Assembly (NCBI GenBank): GCA_049430265.1
Contig: JBMTBW010000034.1
Location: 1-6,703, forward strand
Direction: 5' to 3'
Source of the DNA: MAG-120802 sp049430265
GTDB lineage: Bacteria > Actinomycetota > Actinomycetes > Nanopelagicales > Nanopelagicaceae
DNA: 6,703 bases
Shown: positions 1 to 6,664 of the stretch, in pieces
Layout of the letters: each line of letters starts with the position of its first letter
Position numbering within the stretch: position 1 is the stretch's first letter
Made by a program: the position numbers and the translations under genes
The notes under the pieces: generated by a model
Told to the model about the DNA's origin: nothing
The model's database searches: none
What the model saw: only the letters and a program-made list of their open reading frames with translations

Positions 1-533
1 AAGCCCTCTGGCCACCTACCTTCTAATTTACTATCTCCAATAAGACCTAATCTAATTCCATTAATTCGCATTGGCGCTAGAGATAGAGCAAGTGATCGAG
101 TAACTGACTCTAAAGCTGACTTTGAAGCGCCATAGATCTCATGACCTGATTTAGCGTTTAGAGCTTCAATTGATGAAATATTGATAGCTAATGTAGCTCC
201 TTTGGATTTAGCGGCAAGAATTATCTCGATAGGAGTTAGTAGATTTATCTGAAATATCTCCTGTGCTTTGACTGATGAATAATTCTTAAGATCAAGGACT
301 GATTGATCGGCCGCATTATTTATTACGCAATCTATTGAGCCAATCTGTTCAATTAATTCACTGCCACTTGAAGCTTTGGAGAGATCCTTCTTAATTACCT
401 CAATGCCATCGATTCCTTTGGAGTGATTTACCTGACCAACCACCCTCCATCCTGCAGAGAGAAAAGTTTTGCAAAGCGCACTTCCTATTAGTCCGCTAGC
501 ACCGGTGATGAGAATAGATCTCTGCTTACTCAT
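1..533 (-). CDS. Short-chain dehydrogenase/reductase (classical SDR), N-terminal part, cut by the window edge
   Basis: Reading leftward from the ATG at 533, the frame is open for 177 codons to the window edge with no stop, so the C-terminus is missing. It is a Rossmann-fold NAD(P)-dependent oxidoreductase. Visible motifs are the dinucleotide-binding TGASGLIG (residues 10-17), NNA (72-74), the catalytic Asn in INLL (N97), Ser121 in ISSIEA and YGASK with Tyr134 and Lys138. The 13-residue Ser-Tyr spacing is the classical one. The usual PG after the last strand is LG (residues 162-163). The start is well supported: GGAG lies 7 bases upstream, and the ATG sits 8 bases inside the end of the cupin gene, so the two are probably translated together. 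The family is too broad to give a substrate. A role on the sugar or nucleoside products of this operon is inference only. Confidence 0.9.
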   Translation of the reverse strand, partial: MSKQRSILITGASGLIGSALCKTFLSAGWRVVGQVNHSKGIDGIEVIKKDLSKASSGSELIEQIGSIDCVINNAADQSVLDLKNYSSVKAQEIFQINLLTPIEIILAAKSKGATLAINISSIEALNAKSGHEIYGASKSALESVTRSLALSLAPMRINGIRLGLIGDSKLEGRWPEG

Positions 534-951
534 GAAATAGCTCCGGTAGGTTGGCAATGTTTGGGAATTGAGAGAGTAACTCATCTCTGCCTATTAATTC
601 CATAGTTGAAAAGGCTGGAGCTAGAAAACAGCTCACCAGTGAATAGGAACCTAATGTCTCTGCCGCCATCCAGGTATTGGCTGGTACTTGGTAGTGAGGA
701 CTTTGACCTTCTTGTTCTAGTCGATTACTGACTAATTGACCATTTTCGATTGTGTGAAGAAGTAGGGGATCGCCAGATAAATGAAGCCAGAGCTCGGCCT
801 GGGGCAGGCGATGCCATGCGGAGAAATCGGGGGAGACCACCATAAAATAAATTGCATTGCTTAATTCATCTCGATAAATTGTTGAATATAAACCACCCTC
901 GCCTTCAAGGGGCTGCAAATCAAATCTTGCGATCAATTCATCCTTGTTCAT
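526..951 (-). CDS. Cupin_5 (DUF985) family protein
   Basis: A 141-residue, single-domain cupin, the usual size for this family. The family signature is clear. The first half has a strand reading AIYFMVV (33-39), then FSAWHRL with His47, Glu53 in AELW and GDPL (60-63). The second half has VPANTW (89-94), followed by SLVSCFLAP (104-112), as in DUF985 proteins. There is no signal peptide or membrane segment, so it should be cytoplasmic. The ATG at 951 lies 14 bases inside the deaminase gene and has AAGGA 5 bases upstream. Its stop overlaps the SDR start. The biochemical role of the family is not settled; sugar or small-molecule binding or isomerisation is a guess from the fold. It is not acireductone dioxygenase, because the HxH...E...H metal set is absent. 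The family call is firm and the function unknown. Confidence 0.88.
   Translation of the reverse strand: MNKDELIARFDLQPLEGEGGLYSTIYRDELSNAIYFMVVSPDFSAWHRLPQAELWLHLSGDPLLLHTIENGQLVSNRLEQEGQSPHYQVPANTWMAAETLGSYSLVSCFLAPAFSTMELIGRDELLSQFPNIANLPELFHE
541..544 (-). promoter_or_regulatory. Ribosome binding site of the SDR gene
   Basis: GGAG on the minus strand, 7 bases before the ATG at 533. It lies inside the cupin coding sequence. It supports this ATG as the start of the partial SDR gene, which would otherwise rest on homology alone. Confidence 0.7.
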
Positions 952-2260
952 TAAATTCCTTGCGCAAGGTCTGCATTACATTTTCGACCTCCTGAGATAA
1001 AAGTGAAAAGTCAATCAAGGTTGATTTGCCATCTGCTACCACTTGTTTCCCATCAACCCATACATCGTTAACATCACCACGACCTGCAGCAAAGACGAGT
1101 TGAGCAAAGATGTCATGGAGCGGAATTAGATGAGCCTTGTTTAGATCTATTGAAATTAGATCTGCGCTTTTCCCTATCTCAATACTTCCAATTGAACTCT
1201 CAAGTCCTAGAGCTTTTGCTGCTTCAATTGTTGCCATACGAAATATCGTACTTGCCCTTAAATTTTCTGGGCCATTACTCTGGGCATATAAGTTTGCGGC
1301 CGCTCGCATTACTGCCCACATATCTAGATCATTACTTGATGAACAACCATCAGTGCCAAGTGCAACAGATAACTCTCTACTCTGATATTTCCTAATATCT
1401 GCAATTCCACTTCCTAGTTTGAGATTACTTCCAGGGCAATGAGCAACTGCAGCGCCTGCCTCAACTAGTACATCGATATCCTTATCTGATAAGTGAACAC
1501 CGTGGCCTAATAAGGTATGCGATTCTAGAATTCCACTCTCATCTAACATTGCAGTCGGAGTCTTGCCAAAACGTTTGGCAACATCTTCATTTTCTCCAAG
1601 GTTTTCAGAGATATGAATACTTATCGAAGCTCCCATCTGCTTTGCTAGCTTGCCAATTTCAACTAGGTGATCTGGCGAGACGGTGTAGGTTGAATGAGGC
1701 ATCAGATAGGGCGGAACATCTGGCCCGCCAACATCTTGAAGTACTTGCCCCCACTTCTTTGCTATTTCCAATCGATCTTCCCAATTAAGACCATCAAGAC
1801 CAGTGAAATCAAAGAAAAGTGGGCCAGTAATGTGTCGAATTCCAGTACTTGCTGCGCCTTTGTGGGCCGCATCTGGGTAGAGATACATATCAAGGGTGGT
1901 TGTAGTTCCTGCAAGTAGAGATTCCAGCGCGCCAAGTTGAGTGCCCAGGGCAACATTTTTTGGATTCATAATCAATCCCTCTGCTGCCCAGACTCTCTCT
2001 AGAAATCCTTGGAGATTTACTCCCTCAGCCCAGCCGCGCAGTAGTGACATAGCTAGGTGGGTATGGGTATTGATTAATCCTGGCGCAATCAATTTACCTT
2101 TAGCATCATAGGACTTAGCACCCTCTAAAGTGCCTGCGCTCGCAATTGCAACAATTTTCTTGTCAAGAATTCCAATAGCACAATCTTGTAGAACCCTATT
2201 TTCGCTATCCGATGTGACAATATAGGTTGCATTGTCTATTACTAAATCAAAATTACTCAC
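938..2260 (-). CDS. mtaD: Amidohydrolase: 5-methylthioadenosine/S-adenosylhomocysteine (or adenosine) deaminase, MtaD type
   Basis: A zinc-dependent deaminase of the TrzA/SsnA/MtaD branch of the amidohydrolase superfamily, full length at 440 residues. It should hydrolyse the 6-amino group of an adenosine-type nucleoside to the inosine form plus ammonia, in the cytoplasm. Motifs in order: NTHTH with metal ligands His66 and His68; MPHSTYT with His189, which contacts substrate in this family; IHISE with metal His216 and catalytic Glu219; GHGVH with His253; AHCPGSN with His274; and GTDGCSSSNDLDM with metal Asp304. All catalytic positions are intact. The start is GTG at 2260, which overlaps the phosphorylase stop as GTGA; no good Shine-Dalgarno is seen, so translation is probably coupled. 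The neighbouring MTIP-type phosphorylase argues for methylthioadenosine or adenosine rather than guanine or triazine substrates. Which nucleoside is preferred cannot be read from sequence. Confidence 0.88.
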   Translation of the reverse strand: MSNFDLVIDNATYIVTSDSENRVLQDCAIGILDKKIVAIASAGTLEGAKSYDAKGKLIAPGLINTHTHLAMSLLRGWAEGVNLQGFLERVWAAEGLIMNPKNVALGTQLGALESLLAGTTTTLDMYLYPDAAHKGAASTGIRHITGPLFFDFTGLDGLNWEDRLEIAKKWGQVLQDVGGPDVPPYLMPHSTYTVSPDHLVEIGKLAKQMGASISIHISENLGENEDVAKRFGKTPTAMLDESGILESHTLLGHGVHLSDKDIDVLVEAGAAVAHCPGSNLKLGSGIADIRKYQSRELSVALGTDGCSSSNDLDMWAVMRAAANLYAQSNGPENLRASTIFRMATIEAAKALGLESSIGSIEIGKSADLISIDLNKAHLIPLHDIFAQLVFAAGRGDVNDVWVDGKQVVADGKSTLIDFSLLSQEVENVMQTLRKEFNEQG

Positions 2261-3003
2261 TTTGAAGCCAAAGCCTTTAGCGCGCCTTCAATTACCTTTA
2301 GAGCTTTTGACTTTCCTAATTCAAGCGCCTTATTTATCTCATCCATTGTTATCTCAGCCTCGCTTAATCCTGCCGCAGGATTAACAACTAGCGCGATGCT
2401 GGCATAAGCAATTCCTAACTCTCTGGCCAAACTAACTTCAGGACATCCCGTCATGCCAACTACTGTTGCGCCAGCAAGTGCTGCTAGTCGAATCTCTGAA
2501 GGAGTTTCAAATCTAGGCCCATTAAAGCCAGCATAAACTCCATCTTCATGAAGCAAAATTCCTGACTCTTTAGCACTTTGACGAAGTGCGCTCTGTATTT
2601 TTGCATCATATGGGCGAGTGAGGTCAACATGTTGAACTCCAGGCTTTGAACCATCTGAGTAGGTGTGCTGCCTACCCGAGGTAAAGTCAATAAAGTCATC
2701 GATTAAGCAAAGATCGCCTGGGGATAGCTTGGGATTGATTCCTCCAACTACATTAATTGCAATTATCTCGGTAACACCTAAATCGCTCATAGCCTTGATA
2801 TTGGCGCGATAATTAATCAGATGGGGCGGGATACTATGCCCGCTTCCATGTCGGGTTAGAAATACCAGATTTACACCGCTTAATTGCCCACTTTTAACTG
2901 AAGCAATGCCATATGCAGTCTCTACTTCTTTAGATTGACCATCTTTTAAAGCAGGTAGGTCATAAAAGCCAGTGCCAGCAATTAACCCAATCGTCTTTGG
3001 CAT
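2257..3003 (-). CDS. mtiP: S-methyl-5'-thioinosine phosphorylase-like purine nucleoside phosphorylase (MTAP/PNP family)
   Basis: A 248-residue trimeric-type PNP/MTAP family enzyme that uses phosphate to split a purine nucleoside into base and sugar 1-phosphate. Visible motifs are the phosphate-binding GTGFY (10-14) and RHGSGH (51-56), NYRANI (64-69), INVVGGI (83-89), IDFTSGRQHTY (105-115), GPRFET (162-167), GMTGCPE (183-189) and LVVNPAAG (205-212). In MTAP the position equal to Asn208 is Asp and selects adenine; Asn is the 6-oxopurine choice, as in PNP. TSGR(E/Q)HTY, N(A/V)VGGI and VVNPAAG are, from memory, features of Pseudomonas MTIP (PA3004). Likely substrates are therefore methylthioinosine or inosine, giving hypoxanthine. 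The start is ATG at 3003, 4 bases after the ATPase stop, without a visible Shine-Dalgarno; it probably depends on coupling. The family is certain. MTIP rather than general PNP is probable. Confidence 0.88.
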   Translation of the reverse strand: MPKTIGLIAGTGFYDLPALKDGQSKEVETAYGIASVKSGQLSGVNLVFLTRHGSGHSIPPHLINYRANIKAMSDLGVTEIIAINVVGGINPKLSPGDLCLIDDFIDFTSGRQHTYSDGSKPGVQHVDLTRPYDAKIQSALRQSAKESGILLHEDGVYAGFNGPRFETPSEIRLAALAGATVVGMTGCPEVSLARELGIAYASIALVVNPAAGLSEAEITMDEINKALELGKSKALKVIEGALKALASK

Positions 3004-3007
3004 CGAA

Positions 3008-4516
3008 TCAGGATGCCAGGCCAGCCATCAATCGGCCGATGGTATTTCTATCTGCCTCTTTGGAATTAAATATGGCAACGATCTTGCCATTAGATATGAC
3101 GGCAATTCTGTCAGCAAGAGAGAGGATTTCATCAAGCTCTGCTGAAACTAAGAGAACAGCTGCGCCAGCGTCACGTGCAGCAATCAATTGATTATGAATA
3201 AATTCAATTGATCCCACATCAACTCCTCTAGTTGGTTGAGCAGCAACAACTACATCTAGCTGTTGACTTAACTCTCGTGCAACAACAACTTTCTGCTTAT
3301 TACCTCCAGAAAGAGAGCCGGCAGATAGATAAGCATTTGGAGCTCTGATATCAAATTTCTCAACCAAAGCTTCACCATTGCTTGCAACTTCTTCTAAATT
3401 TCTAATCCAACCTCTAGCAAATGGTGCTTGGTCAAATCTATTTAAAACTAAGTTATCAGCAATGGAATAAGAAGTGACTAAACCATGCTTCTCTCGATCT
3501 TCAGGAATATGGGAAACTCCTGCTAGATGCGCAGCCCGTGGATTTAGATTTGGAATCTCTTGACCTTTAACAATAACCTCACCGCTTAATCTAGAGCGCA
3601 TACTGCAGATGGCTTCAACTAATTCTCGCTGACCATTTCCTTCAACGCCTGCAATACCAAGAATTTCGCCAGCATGAACTTCTAGCGATAAGTCCTTAAC
3701 AGATTCGAGTTTTCTATCATCACTGACTCGAAGATTCTTTATCGAAAGAAGTACCTGCTTAGGCTTTGCTTGACTCTTTTCAACGCGGAGAACAACTTCG
3801 CGCCCCACCATCATCTGAGCCAGTTTTGCTTCACTACTCTCCTTTGGAGTAGTGGTGCCCATCAACTTTCCACCACGAAGAACAGCAATTCGGTCAGCAA
3901 CTGCCATTACTTCACGCAGCTTATGAGTAATAAAGAGAATTCCAACCCCACGTTTGGCTAGATTTCGCAAAACTTCAAGGAGTTCATCAGTTTCTTGGGG
4001 AGTCAATACTGCTGTTGGTTCATCAAGAATTAGCAACTTAACATCTCGCCTCAGGGCTTTAAGAATTTCAACTCTTTGAGCCATACCAACCGGAAGATCT
4101 TCGATGATTGCATCAGGATCAACTTCAAGGCCATATTTCTCGGAAAGAGCCAAAGCTTCTTTCTTTGCTTGCTTGATATTTACTACACCGAATCGCTTTG
4201 GTTCATCTCCTAGAATCAAATTCTCTGTAACGCTCATAACTGGAACTAATTGAAAATGCTGATGAACCATTCCTACCCCGCTAGCAATTGCTGCAGCGGT
4301 ATCACCACTTTCCATTACGGTGCCATTAATTTTTATAGTGCCAGCATCTGGCTTAACTAGCCCAAACACTGCTTTTACTAGCGTTGACTTGCCAGCGCCA
4401 TTTTCACCAAGGAGGGCAAGAATCTCTCCTTCTTTCACTGTCAGCGAAATATCTTCATTGGCAACAACGCTGCCAAAGCTCTTGCTGATGCCCTCAACTT
4501 CTAGAAGAGTCTTCAT
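3008..4516 (-). CDS. Nucleoside-type ABC importer ATPase with two nucleotide-binding domains
   Basis: A 502-residue fused double ABC ATPase of the RbsA/MglA/NupO type that powers the import complex from the cytoplasmic face. Domain 1 (about 1-240) has Walker A GENGAGKST (37-45), Q-loop in HQHFQL (85-90), signature LPVGMAQRVEIL (141-152), Walker B LLILDEPTAV (161-170) with Glu166, and H-loop His198. Domain 2 (about 255-502) has a degenerate Walker A, VEGNGQREL (291-299), a clean signature LSGGNKQK (402-409), a degenerate Walker B ending in AAQPTRGVDVG (425-435), and Ser458-Ala in place of the H-loop His. This asymmetry is normal for the family and does not mean decay. The HQHFQLVPVMSVTEN stretch (85-99) is typical of the BMP/nucleoside branch. 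ATG at 4516 overlaps the permease stop as ATGA, with AAGGA 6 bases upstream. The transported nucleoside is inferred from neighbours. Confidence 0.92.
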   Translation of the reverse strand: MKTLLEVEGISKSFGSVVANEDISLTVKEGEILALLGENGAGKSTLVKAVFGLVKPDAGTIKINGTVMESGDTAAAIASGVGMVHQHFQLVPVMSVTENLILGDEPKRFGVVNIKQAKKEALALSEKYGLEVDPDAIIEDLPVGMAQRVEILKALRRDVKLLILDEPTAVLTPQETDELLEVLRNLAKRGVGILFITHKLREVMAVADRIAVLRGGKLMGTTTPKESSEAKLAQMMVGREVVLRVEKSQAKPKQVLLSIKNLRVSDDRKLESVKDLSLEVHAGEILGIAGVEGNGQRELVEAICSMRSRLSGEVIVKGQEIPNLNPRAAHLAGVSHIPEDREKHGLVTSYSIADNLVLNRFDQAPFARGWIRNLEEVASNGEALVEKFDIRAPNAYLSAGSLSGGNKQKVVVARELSQQLDVVVAAQPTRGVDVGSIEFIHNQLIAARDAGAAVLLVSAELDEILSLADRIAVISNGKIVAIFNSKEADRNTIGRLMAGLAS

Positions 4517-5493
4517 GACTTTTCCTTCTCATAAGGAATGCCCTCAGCAGCCGGTGGGCGGACTTTTCCGGCCGAGATTGCTAGAACAACAATTGTAAGA
4601 ATATATGGAAGCATGTTTATAAATTGGGGAGGAATTTCTACTACTTCATCAATCATTAACTGATTTGTGACAGCTTGAGTTAATCCGAAAAATAGCGCAG
4701 CGGCAAGTGCGCCAAGTGGATTCCATCTACCAAAGATCATGATGGCAAGAGCAGTGAAGCCTTTTCCGGCAGTAAATCCCCGCTCAAAGATTCCAACTGC
4801 TTCCAGGGCGAGGTATGAGCCAGCAAGTCCACCGACAGCTCCTGCAACAGTGACATTTACATAGCGAAGTCTTGTTACTGAAACTCCTGCAGTATCAGCA
4901 CTTGATGGATGCTCCCCAACTGCTCTTGAGCGAAGACCCCAAGAAGTTTTATAGAGCGCAAACCAGAGACCTAGAATAAAAACAATACCAAAGTAGGTAA
5001 TTGGACCGTGGAAAGATAGAACTGGACCAAGGATGGGCCAGGCCCCAACTACCGGAAGGTCAATGGGATCAAGTGTTGAGGGGATTGAATAATTCTGTCG
5101 ATAGTAAAAGGATGTAATACCTGCAGCCAAAATATTTAGGATAACTCCAGCGATGATCTGGTCCATTTTCCAATTAACTGCCATTAGAGCTAATAGCAGC
5201 CCCATCATTGCGCCGGTAAATACCCCAACGAGCATTCCTTGGACTGTATTTTTCAAAATAGCTCCAGCAAAAAAAGCAGTGAAAGCTGAGATTAGCATCG
5301 TTCCTTCAATACCAATATTTACAACTCCAGTCCGCTCACACATAACGCCAACCATTGCAGCAAGTGCCAAGGGAAGTGCGAATTGAATTGCGGTGTATAA
5401 AACTGATGTAGCTACTAATCCATCCTTACTATAGAAATAAGTGAAGGCTGCAAGGAATGCAAAGATTAAATAATGGCTAGTGCGTAGTTTCAT
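4513..5493 (-). CDS. Nucleoside-type ABC importer permease, second subunit (NupQ/YufQ-like)
   Basis: A 326-residue BPD_transp_2 inner-membrane protein forming half of the transport channel. It is hydrophobic almost throughout. Segments can be seen at about 8-22, 33-51, 66-80, 87-106, 112-130, 164-181, 213-231, 245-273 and 291-308. The family motif RTGVVNIGIEGTML (54-67) follows the second segment. DQIIAGVILN (111-120), the cytoplasmic loop RAVGEHP (190-196) and GKGFTALAIMIFGRWNPLGA (243-262) match the YufQ branch of nucleoside/BMP transporters. The charged tail (310-326) should be cytoplasmic. The ATG at 5493 shares one base with the upstream permease stop (TAATG), with TTGGAG 6 bases upstream. 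The stop overlaps the ATPase start, so the three subunits are tightly coupled. The family call is secure; the exact substrate is not. Confidence 0.9.
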   Translation of the reverse strand: MKLRTSHYLIFAFLAAFTYFYSKDGLVATSVLYTAIQFALPLALAAMVGVMCERTGVVNIGIEGTMLISAFTAFFAGAILKNTVQGMLVGVFTGAMMGLLLALMAVNWKMDQIIAGVILNILAAGITSFYYRQNYSIPSTLDPIDLPVVGAWPILGPVLSFHGPITYFGIVFILGLWFALYKTSWGLRSRAVGEHPSSADTAGVSVTRLRYVNVTVAGAVGGLAGSYLALEAVGIFERGFTAGKGFTALAIMIFGRWNPLGALAAALFFGLTQAVTNQLMIDEVVEIPPQFINMLPYILTIVVLAISAGKVRPPAAEGIPYEKEKS

Positions 5494-6557
5494 TAGTTAC
5501 TCCAACCACTTGTCATCGCCACATTCTCTTTGCGATTTTTAAAGAATTTGGCAAGTAGTGGAGCTGTCACAAAGAATAAAATCATAGCCAGAAGTAGATC
5601 TACTAACTCAGGGGCAACTCCAGCTTCAAATTGCACTGTAGAGCCACTAGCTCGCATTCCACCTATGAGAATTGCAGCGGGGATCACACCTAGTGGGTTT
5701 GCTCTTCCAAGTAAGGCGACAGTAATTCCATCAAAGCCAAGCCCTGCATTAAAGGCTGGCTCAAATCTTCCAATAATGCTTAATGTTTCAACTGCTCCAG
5801 CAACTCCAGCGACGGCGCCACCAATTAACATGCTTAATATGATGGTTTTCTTGACCGAGATTCCGGCATACCATCCAGCATTTTTGTTTCTTCCTATTGT
5901 TTCAATACTAAATCCAGTAGTGGTATTTCTCATGATCCACCAGAGCGTGATGGAAAGTCCGATAGCTAGAAAAAATCCTAGGGGCAGGCCTAATAGATCA
6001 GGCATTTGAGCTGAATCTTGAATCTTTGGAGTTCTAGTAAGGGGCTGATCTGGCTCTTTAAATGGATTACTGGTTAAGTAATCAGAGAGCGCAATAACAA
6101 TGCTATTTAGCATAATAGTTGTGATGACTTCATGAACTCCGCGGTAGGCCTTTAATACTGCTGCAACTAAAGCAACTAGCGCTCCAAAGAATGCGCCAAA
6201 GATTAAAGCTAGAGGGATGTGAACCAAAGCAGGCAGACCAACAAAGGTATATCCAGCCCATGCAGAGGCAAGCGCTCCAGAGATTAATTGGCCTTGAGCT
6301 CCGATATTAAATAAACCCGCTCTAAGACAAATCGCTACTGCAAGACCACTAAGAATCAAAGGTGTGGCTTTGGCTAAAGTAATTGCGATTCCATCAAAGG
6401 ATCCAAAAGCAGTGGTAAATAGAACTCTATAAGCTAAAAGTGGGTCAATTCCTTGAATAAAAATTAAAACACCGCCAAATGCTAATGCAACAACAATTGA
6501 TAACAGCGGAACTAATATTGGGCTGAAATCAAGTTTTTTGCTTTGCTTAGCATCCAC
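5493..6557 (-). CDS. Nucleoside-type ABC importer permease, first subunit (NupP/YufP-like)
   Basis: A BPD_transp_2 inner-membrane protein, about 354 residues from the preferred start, pairing with the next permease to form the channel. Key motifs (numbered from the GTG) are GLFNIGAQGQL (81-91), HEVITTIMLN (142-151), the loop ETIGRNKNAGWYAGI (219-233) and GLGFDGITVALLGRANPLG (272-290), as expected for the YufP branch. Hydrophobic segments lie at about 14-34, 60-78, 89-110, 114-135, 144-160, 194-209, 237-257, 277-299 and 318-335. The frame is also open to a TTG at 6569, but only the GTG at 6557 has a Shine-Dalgarno, GGAG with 6-base spacing, so I start there. It is the first gene after the hairpin. 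The family is certain and the start is probable. Confidence 0.9.
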   Translation of the reverse strand: MDAKQSKKLDFSPILVPLLSIVVALAFGGVLIFIQGIDPLLAYRVLFTTAFGSFDGIAITLAKATPLILSGLAVAICLRAGLFNIGAQGQLISGALASAWAGYTFVGLPALVHIPLALIFGAFFGALVALVAAVLKAYRGVHEVITTIMLNSIVIALSDYLTSNPFKEPDQPLTRTPKIQDSAQMPDLLGLPLGFFLAIGLSITLWWIMRNTTTGFSIETIGRNKNAGWYAGISVKKTIILSMLIGGAVAGVAGAVETLSIIGRFEPAFNAGLGFDGITVALLGRANPLGVIPAAILIGGMRASGSTVQFEAGVAPELVDLLLAMILFFVTAPLLAKFFKNRKENVAMTSGWSN

Positions 6558-6563
6558 AAGCTT

Positions 6564-6567
6564 CTCC
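6564..6567 (-). promoter_or_regulatory. Ribosome binding site that favours the GTG start at 6557
   Basis: GGAG within GGAGAAG on the minus strand, 6 bases before the GTG at 6557. The longer in-frame start, TTG at 6569, overlaps this site and has only AT-rich sequence upstream of it, with no purine-rich match. The shorter protein is therefore more likely. Confidence 0.65.
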
Positions 6568-6603
6568 AATGATTTTTGAATCTAAAACTTCTTCTCTTGT
6601 TTT

Positions 6604-6642
6604 AAAGGGAGATACGCCCCTTTTAAAAGCGTATCTCCCTTT
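6604..6642 (-). terminator. Strong hairpin between binding-protein gene and permease genes: leaky terminator or processing/stability stem
   Basis: Perfect inverted repeat with 14-base arms, 6604-6617 and 6629-6642 (AAAGGGAGATACGC and its complement), around an 11-base loop. It lies 22 bases after the stop of the upstream gene. On the transcribed minus strand the stem ends in TTT and continues AAAACAAG, so the U tract is short. On the plus strand the tail TTTCTTTATAA looks better, but no plus-strand gene ends here. Because the importer genes follow within 50 bases and no clear promoter is visible between, partial termination or a 3'-end-protecting stem for an abundant binding-protein mRNA fits best. 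The structure is seen; the role is inferred. Confidence 0.6.
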
Positions 6643-6664
6643 CTTTATAACCTTAACTTAAGTC

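Noticed and set aside
526..951. Cupin as an acireductone dioxygenase of methionine salvage, which would complete a methylthioribose pathway
   Set aside because: The fold and context are tempting, but the ARD metal motif (HxH, Glu, later His) is missing. The protein matches Cupin_5/DUF985 throughout.
1137..1956. Open frames on the plus strand and other minus frames inside the deaminase gene
   Set aside because: They are antisense or out-of-frame to a gene with complete catalytic motifs, have odd composition and resemble no family.
3880..4516. Inactive ABC ATPase because of lost Walker and H-loop residues
   Set aside because: The first domain has all its motifs. The degenerate Walker A, Walker B and H-loop in the second domain are normal for the RbsA/NupO family.
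5530..6009. A 159-codon open frame on the plus strand opposite the first permease
   Set aside because: It is the complement of a conserved membrane protein gene. Its Ala/Pro/Ser/Ile-rich translation is what the reverse of such a gene gives, and it has no recognisable domain.
6570..6603. Internal promoter between the hairpin and the first permease
   Set aside because: The stretch is AT-rich with loose -10-like words, but no paired -35/-10 of proper spacing is visible on the minus strand.
6604..6623. Alternative hairpin pairing AAAGGG (6604-6609) with CCCTTT (6618-6623), suggesting an attenuation switch
   Set aside because: The 6-bp pairing competes with a 14-bp perfect stem and there is no leader peptide or ligand-binding fold nearby, so a switch is not supported.
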